Program-made: the position numbers and the translations under genes
The notes under the pieces: generated by a model
Database searches by the model: none
What the model saw: the letters and a program-made list of their open reading frames with translations, nothing else
Told to the model about the DNA's origin: nothing
Origin: Streptomyces milbemycinicus
GTDB taxonomy: Bacteria > Actinomycetota > Actinomycetes > Streptomycetales > Streptomycetaceae
DNA length: 45,818 bases
Assembly (NCBI RefSeq): GCF_002154605.1
Contig: NZ_MUNE01000135.1
Location: 1 to 45,818, forward strand
Direction: 5' to 3'
In this document: one piece after another, positions 25,611-33,336 of the stretch
How the letters are laid out: every line of letters starts with the position of its first letter
Position numbering within the stretch: position 1 is the first letter of the stretch

Positions 25611-26660
25611 ATGAACAGCATTGAACTGTGCGAGGTCATAGCAGACTTCGGGCGTCTGATCGGCCGTGTCGAGGAGACTGGCGAGCGGGTGTGTATCACC
25701 GACGGCGGCGAGCCGACGGGCGTGCTCCTCCCAGCGGCCGAGCTGGCCGATCTGGAGCACTTTGCGCAACGGGTACACGGCGGCCCGAGACCCCGGCCGA
25801 AAATGGTGCAGGAGTGTCCGGTCGGCCCGGAGCAGCAGGGCTCTTATATTCGGTATGTGCATACCGACGGGGTGCGGATGACGTTCACACGGGGCCGCGT
25901 GATCGTGGCCGAGCTTCGGTCCGTGGACGAGCTTAACTGGCTGGAGGGCAACGCGCGCACCGGCCGCCAGGGCTACATGGACCCGAAGCAGGCGGCTGCG
26001 TTCGAGGAGTTCCTCGCTCGCCAGCCTCCGGTCGGCGATGGCATAGCGTGGATCGCCGACGACTGGAGAGACCAGGAGCCCTTCACGGTGCTCGAATTCA
26101 TCAAGGGCCCGGCCGCCGAAGAGATCGCACTCGCCTACGGAGCCGACGCTCAGGACATCACCGACGGGCTGCTGCTGCACCAGGTGCGAGAGTGGGATGC
26201 ACGCGACGGTACTGACGACCTCCTTCGCGTGCTCGTTTTCGGGGAAGCAGCCGGGTGGACGTGGCTGGGCTACCACGACTTTGACAACGCCTTCTCTCCC
26301 CTCCTCAACCCGCCTCCCCCGCAGCAGATCACTCTGACCGCGACCATGGCCAAGGCCATCTACGACTTCAGCTACAGCAAGGACGGGGTGTACCAGAACC
26401 CCTTCCCGATCGAGGACCGCGCTGACGCACGGCGAGACATGTACGAGCTCATCTGGTACACCCCGGGTGAGACACCATTCGCCCCGAACGCGCCTCTGGG
26501 CTTCCTCAACCCGCACATCCGCCGCGCGGAAAAGGAAACAGACTGGGCGGACAGCATTCCGCTGTTCTTCGCCGGACTGGAACGCGCCTTCGACCTGTCC
26601 CTGCCCCGGGACGCGATCACATCCGGGCACGTGCGTTGCGCCCGCCCCGCCCGCCGCTGA
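25611..26660 (+). CDS. Phd-type antitoxin domain fused to a DUF6461-like domain
   Basis: The 349-residue product starts MNSIELCEVIADFGRLIGRV, then EETGERVCITDGGEPTGVLLPAAELADLE. This is the N-terminal Phd/YefM fold (residues 1-48: helix, strand, turn DGGEPTGVLLP). About 130-160 onward is a segment beginning GDGIAWIADDW-x-x-x-EPFTVLEFIKG that resembles DUF6461 (short W motif, acidic helix, AGWTWLGYHDFDNAF, then ITLTATMAKAIYDFSYSKDG). The region between (YIRYVHTDGVRMTFTRGRVIVAEL) is not assigned. No toxin gene follows. The domain naming is from memory of the families. The gene sits between IS21 and ISL3 remnants, so horizontal acquisition is likely. Confidence 0.7.
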   Translation: MNSIELCEVIADFGRLIGRVEETGERVCITDGGEPTGVLLPAAELADLEHFAQRVHGGPRPRPKMVQECPVGPEQQGSYIRYVHTDGVRMTFTRGRVIVAELRSVDELNWLEGNARTGRQGYMDPKQAAAFEEFLARQPPVGDGIAWIADDWRDQEPFTVLEFIKGPAAEEIALAYGADAQDITDGLLLHQVREWDARDGTDDLLRVLVFGEAAGWTWLGYHDFDNAFSPLLNPPPPQQITLTATMAKAIYDFSYSKDGVYQNPFPIEDRADARRDMYELIWYTPGETPFAPNAPLGFLNPHIRRAEKETDWADSIPLFFAGLERAFDLSLPRDAITSGHVRCARPARR

Positions 26661-26674
26661 GCGGACAACGTCCT

Positions 26675-26865
26675 ACCGGTACAGCCCGTGGGGCGAGCGC
26701 CCGGATGCTGGTCGGCTTTCCTCCGGCGACGCCCAGGAACTCAAAGAAATCCGCGCCACCTGCCCGCACCTCGACGCCACAGCCAGACATGTCCTCGACT
26801 TCGCAGCCATGCTCCACGACCGCCGCGGCGACCTGCTGCGCCGCCGCATACTTCTCGCGAGCTGA
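26675..26865 (+). pseudogene. ISL3-family transposase remnant with its end joined by an internal deletion
   Basis: The frame contains RPDAGRLSSGDAQELKEIRATCPHLDATARHVLDFAAMLHDRRGD and then, immediately, LLRRRILLAS and a stop. In ISL3 transposases the first block precedes the catalytic GAVEG block, and (F/N)-x-LLRRRIL is the last motif of the protein. About 60 residues, including the catalytic glutamate, have been cut out exactly between them. It is a second ISL3 copy, distinct from 20854-21170. Confidence 0.75.
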
Positions 26866-26989
26866 CTGGCTCGATCACAAGATCGTCGACAGAGCCGAAT
26901 TACGTGATTGTCCACAAGCGGTCTCGGCGCGGCGGATCAGGGTGCGAATGCGCTTGATCTCCGCTTCGGGCGGAGTCGATTCGGTGCGT

Positions 26990-27560
26990 GCCCGGTCGTC
27001 CAGTTCGGTCGCGCGGTCAGCCGTGGGTGCAGCCGGTTCCACGCCTGCGCGGTGGCCTTTCCGTAAAGCCGGGTGTCGGTGACCGTTACGGCCTGTTCGT
27101 CGCCCCAGGTGGCCGGGGCGCAGAAGGCTCACTCGCTGCCGTGCTTGGGCGGTCGGCCGCCTTGGGGGTCGTAGACGCGCGGTGGCATCGGCCGGCGCAT
27201 CACCCGGTCCGAGTGCAGACGGCCGAGAATCTCGACGGGCAGCCCCGCCAGCCGGTGCGCAAGGCGCGCGGCGTCATACCGGGAGTCGAGCACAACCAGG
27301 GTGTCAGGGTCCCCGTCGTGCCACTGCCCGGCGATGATGAGCCGCTCGACGATCTCGCGCAGTTGGACGGTGGCGGCCGTCGGCCGCCTTCGGCAGCGGA
27401 AGCCCGGCGATCGTCCGCCGCAGCCGGTCGACATCCAGGCGCCCCTTGTTCAAGCCGCCGTACAATGCACCGTGACCACGGCGGTGTTCCGGCGCAAGGA
27501 CTGGCTGCGCGGCGAGACGGGGCTCACCGTCGCCGAGGCCGTCTGTATTCGCTCCCACCG
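26990..27560 (-). pseudogene. Transposase remnant (NF041680-like group) with deletion and nonsense codon
   Basis: The minus strand gives APEHRRGHGALYGGLNKGRLDVDRLRRTIAGLPLPKAADG, then after a deletion and frame change LREIVERLIIAGQWHDGDPDTLVVLDSRYDAARLAHRLAGLPVEILGRLHSDRVMRRP-x-PPR and PPKHGSE followed by TGA. The same frame resumes as AFCAPATWGDEQAVTVTDTRLYGKATAQAWNRLHPRLT. This order matches actinomycete transposases in which RGHGALY and WHxGDPDxLVVLD are conserved. About 80 residues of the core and the C-terminus are missing. The family label is from memory. Confidence 0.7.
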
Positions 27561-27627
27561 CGTCCGCCGATGAGCACCGCCCCCTCAATTCGATCATCTA
27601 GACTCACCGCGTCGGAAGGGAGCGCCG

Positions 27628-28557
27628 ATGAAGCCACTGGCGGCGGACGAAGTCACCGGAGTGTGGGGAACGCTCCTGCTCCCCATCAAGGGGCGAGGCG
27701 ACATCATCTGGGACCGGCTGACGGGCCAGCTCGACGTGCTGCTGACCAGCGGCATCGATGGCGTCTACGCTCACGGCACCGCAGGCGAGTTCCACACCCT
27801 CGACGAAGCCGAGTTCGACCGGGTGAACGCGGTGCTGGCACAGCGGTGTGAGGCGGCCGGGCTGCCATACCAGATCGGTGCCTCGCATCCGGCCACACCG
27901 ACGATGCTCGATCGCATCCGACGCGCGGCCGCGCTCCGGCCGGGCGCCATCCAGGTGATCCTGCCGGACTGGGTCCCGCTGAGCGATGACGAGGTCGTGC
28001 GATTCCTGGTCGGTGCGGCCGAGACCGCCGGCGACGTGCCGCTGGTGCTCTACAACCCGCCGCATGCCAAGACCCAGGTGCCGCCGCCGCTTCTCAAACG
28101 GGTGGCTGCCCAGGTCCCCCAACTGGTCGGGGTCAAGATGGCCGGGGGCGACGACGCCTGGTACGCGGCCATGGCGGACGCCGTGCCCCAGCTGTCGATC
28201 TTCGTGCCCGGCCACCTGCTGGCGTCCGGGCTGGCTCGCGGCGCGCACGGCAGCTACTCCAACATCGCAGCCATGACACCTCGCGGCGCGGTCGCGTGGC
28301 ATCGGCTGATGATGACGGATCCCGCCGCGGCCGCCGATGTGGAGCGGCGCATCGGCGAGTTCTTCGTCCGGCACCTCGCGCCGTTGCAGGCCCGCGGGCT
28401 GTCCAACCCGGCGCTGGACAAGTTCCTGGCCACCGTCGGTGGCTGGGCAGACATCGGCGTGACGCTGCGCTGGCCGGCGTCGTCGGCGCCCGTCGACGCG
28501 GTCGCACCGGCCCGCGCCGACGCCCACCGGCTGCTGCCCGAGCTCTTCCCGGTGTAG
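27628..28557 (+). CDS. Dihydrodipicolinate synthase-family aldolase/lyase
   Basis: The 309-residue TIM-barrel protein has the family's key residues: the Schiff-base lysine K170 in LVGVKMAGG, the proton-relay tyrosine Y142 in VLYNPP, and HGTAGEF (49-55) in place of the usual GTTGE. GGAAGGGAGCG precedes the ATG. Members of this group cleave or form keto-acid sugars and other 2-oxo acids as well as dihydrodipicolinate. The absence of the exact GTTGE motif and of lysine-pathway neighbours argues against a role as the housekeeping DapA. The true substrate is unknown. Confidence 0.88.
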   Translation: MKPLAADEVTGVWGTLLLPIKGRGDIIWDRLTGQLDVLLTSGIDGVYAHGTAGEFHTLDEAEFDRVNAVLAQRCEAAGLPYQIGASHPATPTMLDRIRRAAALRPGAIQVILPDWVPLSDDEVVRFLVGAAETAGDVPLVLYNPPHAKTQVPPPLLKRVAAQVPQLVGVKMAGGDDAWYAAMADAVPQLSIFVPGHLLASGLARGAHGSYSNIAAMTPRGAVAWHRLMMTDPAAAADVERRIGEFFVRHLAPLQARGLSNPALDKFLATVGGWADIGVTLRWPASSAPVDAVAPARADAHRLLPELFPV

Positions 28558-28652
28558 CTGGGCAGGCTGGTCGCCCTTCCCGCCGCCTCCTGCTGCCCGC
28601 AGCGCGACACGGGGCGGTGAAGCGGCGGCGGGTGATCGTGGTGCGTCGCCAA

Positions 28653-29123
28653 CTACTCGACCACTGCTTCGTGGCGAAGCAGTGGCGTGCGTTCTTCGCC
28701 AGCCGAAAGGGATGGGGCGTGGCATTGACGGGCGGAGACGCTGCCTTGGTCGACAAGGTCCTCGTACACCCCGACCTTGAACCTGATCAGGTCCAGGGAC
28801 TGAGTGAGCCTGCCGATCTGGGCGGTGACGTGCTCATAGTGCTCGCGCATGAGTCTGAGCCGTTCTTCCTCGTTACCGGCACCTTCTCTGACGAGGTCGG
28901 CGTATCGGCGAAGCGCGGGCAGGGGCATGCCTGAGGCGCGGAGAATGATGCAAACGGTCAGCCAGTCCACGTCATCCTCGCTGTAGACGCGGCGCCCGCC
29001 AGGTCCGCGTCGCACGTCGTTGACGAAGAGGCCCTCGCGCTCGTAGAAGCGCAGCGCGTGAACGCTCAAACCGGTGCGTTCGGCGACCTGTCCGATGCTC
29101 AGACTTGTCCTGATCTCTGACAT
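28653..29123 (-). CDS. MerR-family transcriptional regulator
   Basis: The 156-residue protein opens MSEIRTSLSIGQVAERTGLSVHALRFYEREGLF, the MerR winged-helix start, followed by RRVYSEDDVDWLTVCIILRASGMPLPALRRYADL and the coiled-coil dimer helix HYEHVTAQIGRLTQSLDLIRFKVGVYEDLVDQG. The C-terminal tail lacks the paired cysteines of metal or redox sensors, so an organic effector is more likely. It is divergent from the aldo/keto reductase at 29238, and its operator lies in the 19-bp spacer promoter between them. Confidence 0.92.
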   Translation of the reverse strand: MSEIRTSLSIGQVAERTGLSVHALRFYEREGLFVNDVRRGPGGRRVYSEDDVDWLTVCIILRASGMPLPALRRYADLVREGAGNEEERLRLMREHYEHVTAQIGRLTQSLDLIRFKVGVYEDLVDQGSVSARQCHAPSLSAGEERTPLLRHEAVVE

Positions 29124-29142
29124 GCCGGTCAGGGTAACGGGG

Positions 29143-29173
29143 TTGATCTAGAGCCGAGTCTAGTTCCTAGGGT
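29143..29173 (+). promoter_or_regulatory. MerR-type promoter with 19-bp spacer and internal operator
   Basis: The -35 is TTGATC (29143-29148) and the -10 TAGGGT (29168-29173). They are 19 bp apart, two bp longer than optimal, as in classical MerR targets. The inverted repeat CTAGA (29148-29152) and TCTAG (29159-29163) lies in the spacer. It points toward the aldo/keto reductase. The geometry strongly suggests activation by DNA untwisting. Confidence 0.75.
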
Positions 29174-29237
29174 GACTCGTGCGTTCGACGCTTCTGTCGC
29201 TCTGCGTGATCGGTTGAACTGAAAAGGGAGCATCACC

Positions 29238-30287
29238 ATGCGCTATCGCACCCTCGGCAGAACCGGTATCGAGGTCAGTGTCCACTGCCTCGGGACCATG
29301 ATGTTCCAGGATGGCTGCAACCCCGACCACGACGATTGTGTCCGCATCATCCACGCCGCCCTCGACCAAGGGATCAACTTTGTCGACACCGCCGATATGT
29401 ACGGACAGGGTGAGTCCGAGGAGATCGTGGGAAAGGCGCTGCGGGGGCGCCGTGACGACGTCGTACTCGCCACCAAGGTCCACTTTCAGATGGGTGAGGG
29501 CCGCAACCGCAGTGGCAACTCGCGGCGTTGGATCCTCAAGGCGGTCGAGGACAGCCTCAGGCGACTGAACACTGACTGGATCGACCTCTACCAGGTCCAC
29601 CTCCCCGACCACTCCACGGACATCGAGGAGACGCTCTCGGTGCTCAGCGACCTCGTGCGCCAGGGAAAGATCCGCGCCTTCGGTTGCTCGAACTTCCCGG
29701 CCGAGGAGATCGTCGAGGCGCACCACGTCTCCGAGCGCCGCAGCCTCGGACGCTTCCGCACCGCCCAGCCGCCCTATTCGATTCTGGCCCGCGGGATCGA
29801 GGCCTCGCTCCTGCCCGTCTGCGAGCGCTACGGAATGGGGGTACTGGTCTGGAGCCCCCTCGCCTTCGGATTCCTCACCGGCAAGCATCGCAAGGACCAG
29901 CCCGTCGACCTGGCAGCCGGCCGTGCCGCGCTCCGCCCGGCGTTCTTCGATCCCGCGATCGCCGAAAACGCCGCCAAGCTCGATGCCGTCGAACAGCTGA
30001 TCGAACTCGCGACAAGCATTGGCTGCACCCTCCCGCAGCTCGCCGTAGCCTTCACCGTGGCCCACCCCGCCGTCACCTCGGCAATCATCGGACCGCGGAC
30101 CATGCAACAGCTGGAGGATCTACTCAAGGGCGCCGCGCTCACCCTGGATGACGCGGCCCTCGACCGGATCGACGAAAACGTGCCGCCCGGGGTGAACCGG
30201 TACAACCCCAGCACCTCCTTCCCCCCGCGATCACTGACCGACACCGCCTTGCGGCGCCGCCCACTCGCCCAACGCGCCGCGGCCTGA
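29238..30287 (+). CDS. Aldo/keto reductase
   Basis: The 349-residue enzyme carries the full catalytic tetrad D50, Y55, K80 and H121 (FVDTADMYG, ATKVHF, LYQVH) and the NADPH-binding end IIGPRTMQQLEDLLKGAALTLDDAALDRID. An AAAAGGGAG ribosome site lies upstream. It reduces aldehydes or ketones with NADPH; the substrate is unknown. Control by the adjacent MerR regulator is indicated by the promoter geometry. A strong hairpin terminator follows at 30390, so it is probably a one-gene transcript. Confidence 0.93.
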   Translation: MRYRTLGRTGIEVSVHCLGTMMFQDGCNPDHDDCVRIIHAALDQGINFVDTADMYGQGESEEIVGKALRGRRDDVVLATKVHFQMGEGRNRSGNSRRWILKAVEDSLRRLNTDWIDLYQVHLPDHSTDIEETLSVLSDLVRQGKIRAFGCSNFPAEEIVEAHHVSERRSLGRFRTAQPPYSILARGIEASLLPVCERYGMGVLVWSPLAFGFLTGKHRKDQPVDLAAGRAALRPAFFDPAIAENAAKLDAVEQLIELATSIGCTLPQLAVAFTVAHPAVTSAIIGPRTMQQLEDLLKGAALTLDDAALDRIDENVPPGVNRYNPSTSFPPRSLTDTALRRRPLAQRAAA

Positions 30288-30389
30288 GGTCGGCGACTGC
30301 CCTCCTGCCGGGAAACGATCGCCCCTCCCATGGGAAGCGATCTTCAAAGGTGTTGGGCGGAGCTGGTCGGACCCACTCGAGAACACCCG

Positions 30390-30419
30390 GTTACCGGCCG
30401 CCGGGCGGCGGCCGGTAAC
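30390..30419 (+). terminator. Strong hairpin terminator after the aldo/keto reductase
   Basis: GTTACCGGCCGCC, loop GGGC, GGCGGCCGGTAAC: 13 bp without mismatch, followed by T-rich TGTCTGTTTCTGGTCT. Confidence 0.8.
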
Positions 30420-30612
30420 TGTCTGTTTCTGGTCTGATCTTGCAGCCAACAAGGTCAGCATCAGCCCTTCCGTCGTGCCTGTGAAAGGACAGCGGCGTAA
30501 TCGGCCACCTCGGCCTGGACAGCACCTCAATCGACCCTGCCGAGCAGGCATCTCGCGCAGTCCAAGCCTTTCCGCAGTTCAGGCTTCTGCCGCAGTTCCC
30601 CCCACCCTCGTC

Positions 30613-31439
30613 CTACCGAGCCTGAAGGAACGCTCGCGCTCCACGCAGCCGTGTGCGCACGCGTCCCTGGGTAGCGCTGCTGTCGAGGCGAACGTCCAGG
30701 GCCCCGGGCATGGGGGTATCGGCTCGGCGCCCGGCAGGCAGCCGGGTTGCGTCGATTCCGTCGCGTCGGGCGATGAGAACGCCGAGTTCGTGACGGCTGA
30801 GGGCGTCCGCTCCGGCAAGGTGGAACATCCCGGCCTGGTCGGACATGACGAGTTCCCGCAAAGCAGAGGCGAGGTCTTCGACGTGCACCGGGCAGCGGAT
30901 GTCGTCGGTGAACAGGACGCCATCGCGGGTGCCGGCAACCAGGGCGTGGACCATGCGCTCGTGAACGGATCCGCCGTGCCCGATGATCAACGAGGTGCGT
31001 GCGACCGCAGCGGCCGGCGCCAGCAGCCGCACAGCGGTCTCGGCGGCCGCCTTTGCCGCACCATAAGGGGTGAGGGGATCAGGCAGGCAGGCCTCGTCGT
31101 AGTGGATCCGGGAACCGGAGAACACGGCGTCACTGGAGACGTGGACCAGGCGGCAACCGCGCTTCGTCGCGGCTACCGCCACGCGGATCGAGCCGTCGGC
31201 GGTGACCGTCCAGTCGCTCCATCCGCTCGTCGCGTTGATGACGGCACTGGGAGCAACCGCCGCGCCAGTACCTCATCGACCTGCCCGGGGGCACGAAGGT
31301 CGAGCTGGTACCACGAGGCTCCGGGCATGCTGCCCGGGCGGGAGCAGTACGTCGCGGCCGTCTCCCAGCCCGCAGCGATCGCCTGACGCACAAGCTCCTT
31401 CCCCAGAAACCCGCTGCCGCCGATGATCAAGACCCTCAT
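30613..31439 (-). pseudogene. RmlD-like NAD-dependent sugar reductase/epimerase, one frameshift
   Basis: From the ATG at 31439 the frame reads MRVLIIGGSGFLGKELVRQAIAAGWETAATYCSRPG, the Rossmann GGSGFLG motif, and runs to EVLA at about 31262. The protein continues one frame over as VINATSGWSDWTVTADGSIRVAVAATKRGCRLVHVSSDAVF, then YDEACLPDPLTPYGAAKAAAE with the catalytic Y-x-x-x-K (YGAAK), to RGARAFLQAR at 30613. Only one indel is needed to rebuild a full protein of about 275 residues. Such reductases act in nucleotide-sugar or related pathways; no sugar cluster is nearby. It is either a recent mutation or a read error. Confidence 0.8.
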
Positions 31440-31502
31440 GGCGCCCAACGATAGGGCAGCCCCGCTCCTCCCAGGCAGGCCGCCCGGGCCTCGGCAAACT
31501 TG

Positions 31503-31830
31503 TCACCGGCCTGACCACCAAACCCGGTGAACGTTCCCGGACACGCTCTGGCCAGCACTGTCTGCGGCAGTGTGTTCGAGGATTGCGGGGACGACCGGCG
31601 CCCAGTCGGCTCGCTCGACCCCATGGCCGGCGGCCTCCAGAACCAACAGCCTTCCCCTGGAGATCCGTTCCGCCAGTGCCTCACCGTGCCGGAGCGGGAA
31701 CATCGGATCGGCGGTCCCGTGGATCACCAGCGTGGGCACCACGATCGAGGACAGGGGCGCCTGTGAGAGCTCGTCGTCCGGAAGTCAGTCGTGGTTGCGG
31801 GCCGCGGTGAAATCGTGCACGCGCTCGTCA
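31503..31830 (-). pseudogene. Alpha/beta hydrolase, C-terminal fragment
   Basis: The frame reads RVHDFTAARNHD, stop, LPDDELSQAPLSSIVVPTLVIHGTADPMFPLRHGEALAERISRGRLLVLEAAGHGVERADWAPVVPAILEHTA. HGTADPMFP carries the catalytic Asp and AGHGVER the catalytic His. The nucleophile elbow and everything before it are missing. A TGA replaces what should be a tryptophan codon. It is fused head to tail with the TetR fragment that precedes it. Confidence 0.8.
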
Positions 31831-32130
31831 TCACGACGGACACGTAGTAGGTCAGGGCCGCGACGGCGGCGGTGAGCTGGGGCCCTTCGAGTCCGGCCCT
31901 GTTGAGCCCGGAACAGATCAGCTCGGATCGTGCGAGGGCGTGGGGGCCGAGTAGTGGGCGGGTGGCCACCAGGGCAGGCAGCCAGGAGTGGCGCCGCATG
32001 GCGCGTCTGCTCCGGGTCAGCTGGCGGGTGAGGGCCTCCCGCCAGGGCATACCGTCGATGCCGTCCAGTTCGATCTCCGCAATGACCTCATCCACGGCAA
32101 GGTCGATGAGGTTCTCCTTTGATCCAGCCG
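31815..32130 (-). pseudogene. TetR-family regulator, C-terminal domain fragment
   Basis: The frame contains KENLIDLAVDEVIAEIELDG, then IDGMPWREALTRQLTRSRRAMRRHSWLPALVATRPLLGPHALARSELICSGLNRAGLEGPQLTAAVAALTYYV. This is the effector domain of TetR_C_1-type proteins; the preceding KENL usually follows Y-W-H-x of the helix-turn-helix, which is lost. The end joins the hydrolase fragment directly, so one deletion removed the TetR end and the hydrolase start. Confidence 0.75.
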
Positions 32131-32512
32131 AGAACGGCCGAGCAGCAACGACTGCGCGCCTTGCGCCGACATCACGAGTACGGCATTGAGCGAGTCCCCT
32201 CGCAGATCCACGCAACGCCCGCACGGCTTGCGGCGGTGACGGCCGACTGGAGCGCCAGGCCACCGAGGTCTTTCAGGTGATGCCAATGGCATCCGCAGCG
32301 TCCAGGACAGGGTTTGGCATCACGGCCGACGGCCCTCACCGATGAACAACTGGTCGCGCACAGCAGGGCGCCGGTCGGCCAGCATCGTGGAGACGACGGA
32401 CGACGAGGGCGAGCCCGTTACGCTCACCGTCATGATCTGCGCACATGCCGATGGCCGCGTCGTGATGCGGCCTTCGGGTCCTTCCTGAATAACTGAACGG
32501 GAGCCGTGGACC

Positions 32513-33055
32513 GTGGTGCGATACGACTTCCCCCGCTCCGGCGCCGACGCCTACTTCGCCGGGTTCGACCGGACCATCGGTGTTCTCGCCGAGACGCGCG
32601 GGGGCCACCGGGCGCGGGCCGCGACGCTGGGCGATGCCCTGGCCGCCGTGCTGGCGCTGTGGCTGCTGCGCCGGCAGGACCCGTCGGCGGAGTGGGCCGG
32701 GCAGCGGCTCATGGCGTTCTACGGCCACGTCCGTGAGGTACTCGACGGCCATGGCGGCGACTTCGCCGTATACCTCGTCGAGCTCGACTTGGCCCTCGAG
32801 AGCGAGACGTCCACCGGCTGGTACAACGCCTGCTTCACCCGCAGCGTGGTCGAGGTCCTGCTGCGGGACGCCGGTCTGCCGCCGACGGCGCTGGTCGCGT
32901 CCGACTGGGCGGAGGCGACGGACGAGGAGATGCGCGAGGTCGCGACCAGGGTGCCGCCGCTCCCGGCCGACGCGATCCCGCGGGGCATGCCGGAGGAGCA
33001 CTCGTGGTGGTTCGTCGCGTCCGGGCCGCCCGAGGAGATCGCGTACGACTACTGA
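32513..33055 (+). CDS. Hypothetical protein (180 aa)
   Basis: The product begins VVRYDFPRSGADAYFAGFDR and contains AAVLALWLLRRQDPSAEWAGQRLMAFYGHVREVLDGHG, then LVELDLALESETSTGWYNACFTRSVVEVLLRDAG. It is helical, acidic and soluble, without signal or membrane segments. ACGGGAG lies about 10 bp before the first of two adjacent GTG codons (32513 and 32516). The family is not recognised. Codon use and composition look like normal Streptomyces coding sequence. Confidence 0.65.
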   Translation: MVRYDFPRSGADAYFAGFDRTIGVLAETRGGHRARAATLGDALAAVLALWLLRRQDPSAEWAGQRLMAFYGHVREVLDGHGGDFAVYLVELDLALESETSTGWYNACFTRSVVEVLLRDAGLPPTALVASDWAEATDEEMREVATRVPPLPADAIPRGMPEEHSWWFVASGPPEEIAYDY

Positions 33056-33246
33056 GGCAGGTCCAGCTGGGCAACCGTGACGACCACGCCGTCCTCGGTC
33101 GTGACCAGGGCCGATACGGTGAGTTCATCGTCACCCGGCCGTACGCGGGCGCCACGACGTCCCACATGCAGCCCGGGCAGCACCGCTGGTGTAGGCGACA
33201 GCCGCACGATGCTGCCTTCCCTGCGCCATTGCGCCGTCGGTCTCAA
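33049..33246 (-). CDS. Possible small protein or gene fragment (65 aa)
   Basis: The C-terminal half (RPGDDELTVSALVTTEDGVVVTVAQLDLPQ) looks like genuine beta-rich protein; the first part is Arg-rich. It overlaps the preceding plus-strand gene by 7 bp. It could be a small protein or the end of a longer gene whose start is gone. Confidence 0.35.
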   Translation of the reverse strand: MRPTAQWRREGSIVRLSPTPAVLPGLHVGRRGARVRPGDDELTVSALVTTEDGVVVTVAQLDLPQ

Positions 33247-33336
33247 CGTCCCTCACCTTCATTTCCTGACGCATGGCGGCAGCGCTTGGACCGGGCCGCT
33301 GCCCATGTCGGGCAGCGCGTCGTGGTGCTGCCGAGC

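Noticed and set aside
25230..26630. 466-residue minus-strand frame opposite the Phd-DUF6461 gene
   Set aside because: It lacks motifs, while the plus strand has a coherent N-terminus and domain pattern.
28133..28756. Minus-strand frames opposite the DapA-like gene
   Set aside because: Arg/Ala-rich, no domain, fully covered by an aldolase with its catalytic lysine and tyrosine.
32278..32294. TGATGCCAATGGCATC palindrome
   Set aside because: Short, in a decayed region without an intact gene directly downstream; no basis for calling an operator.
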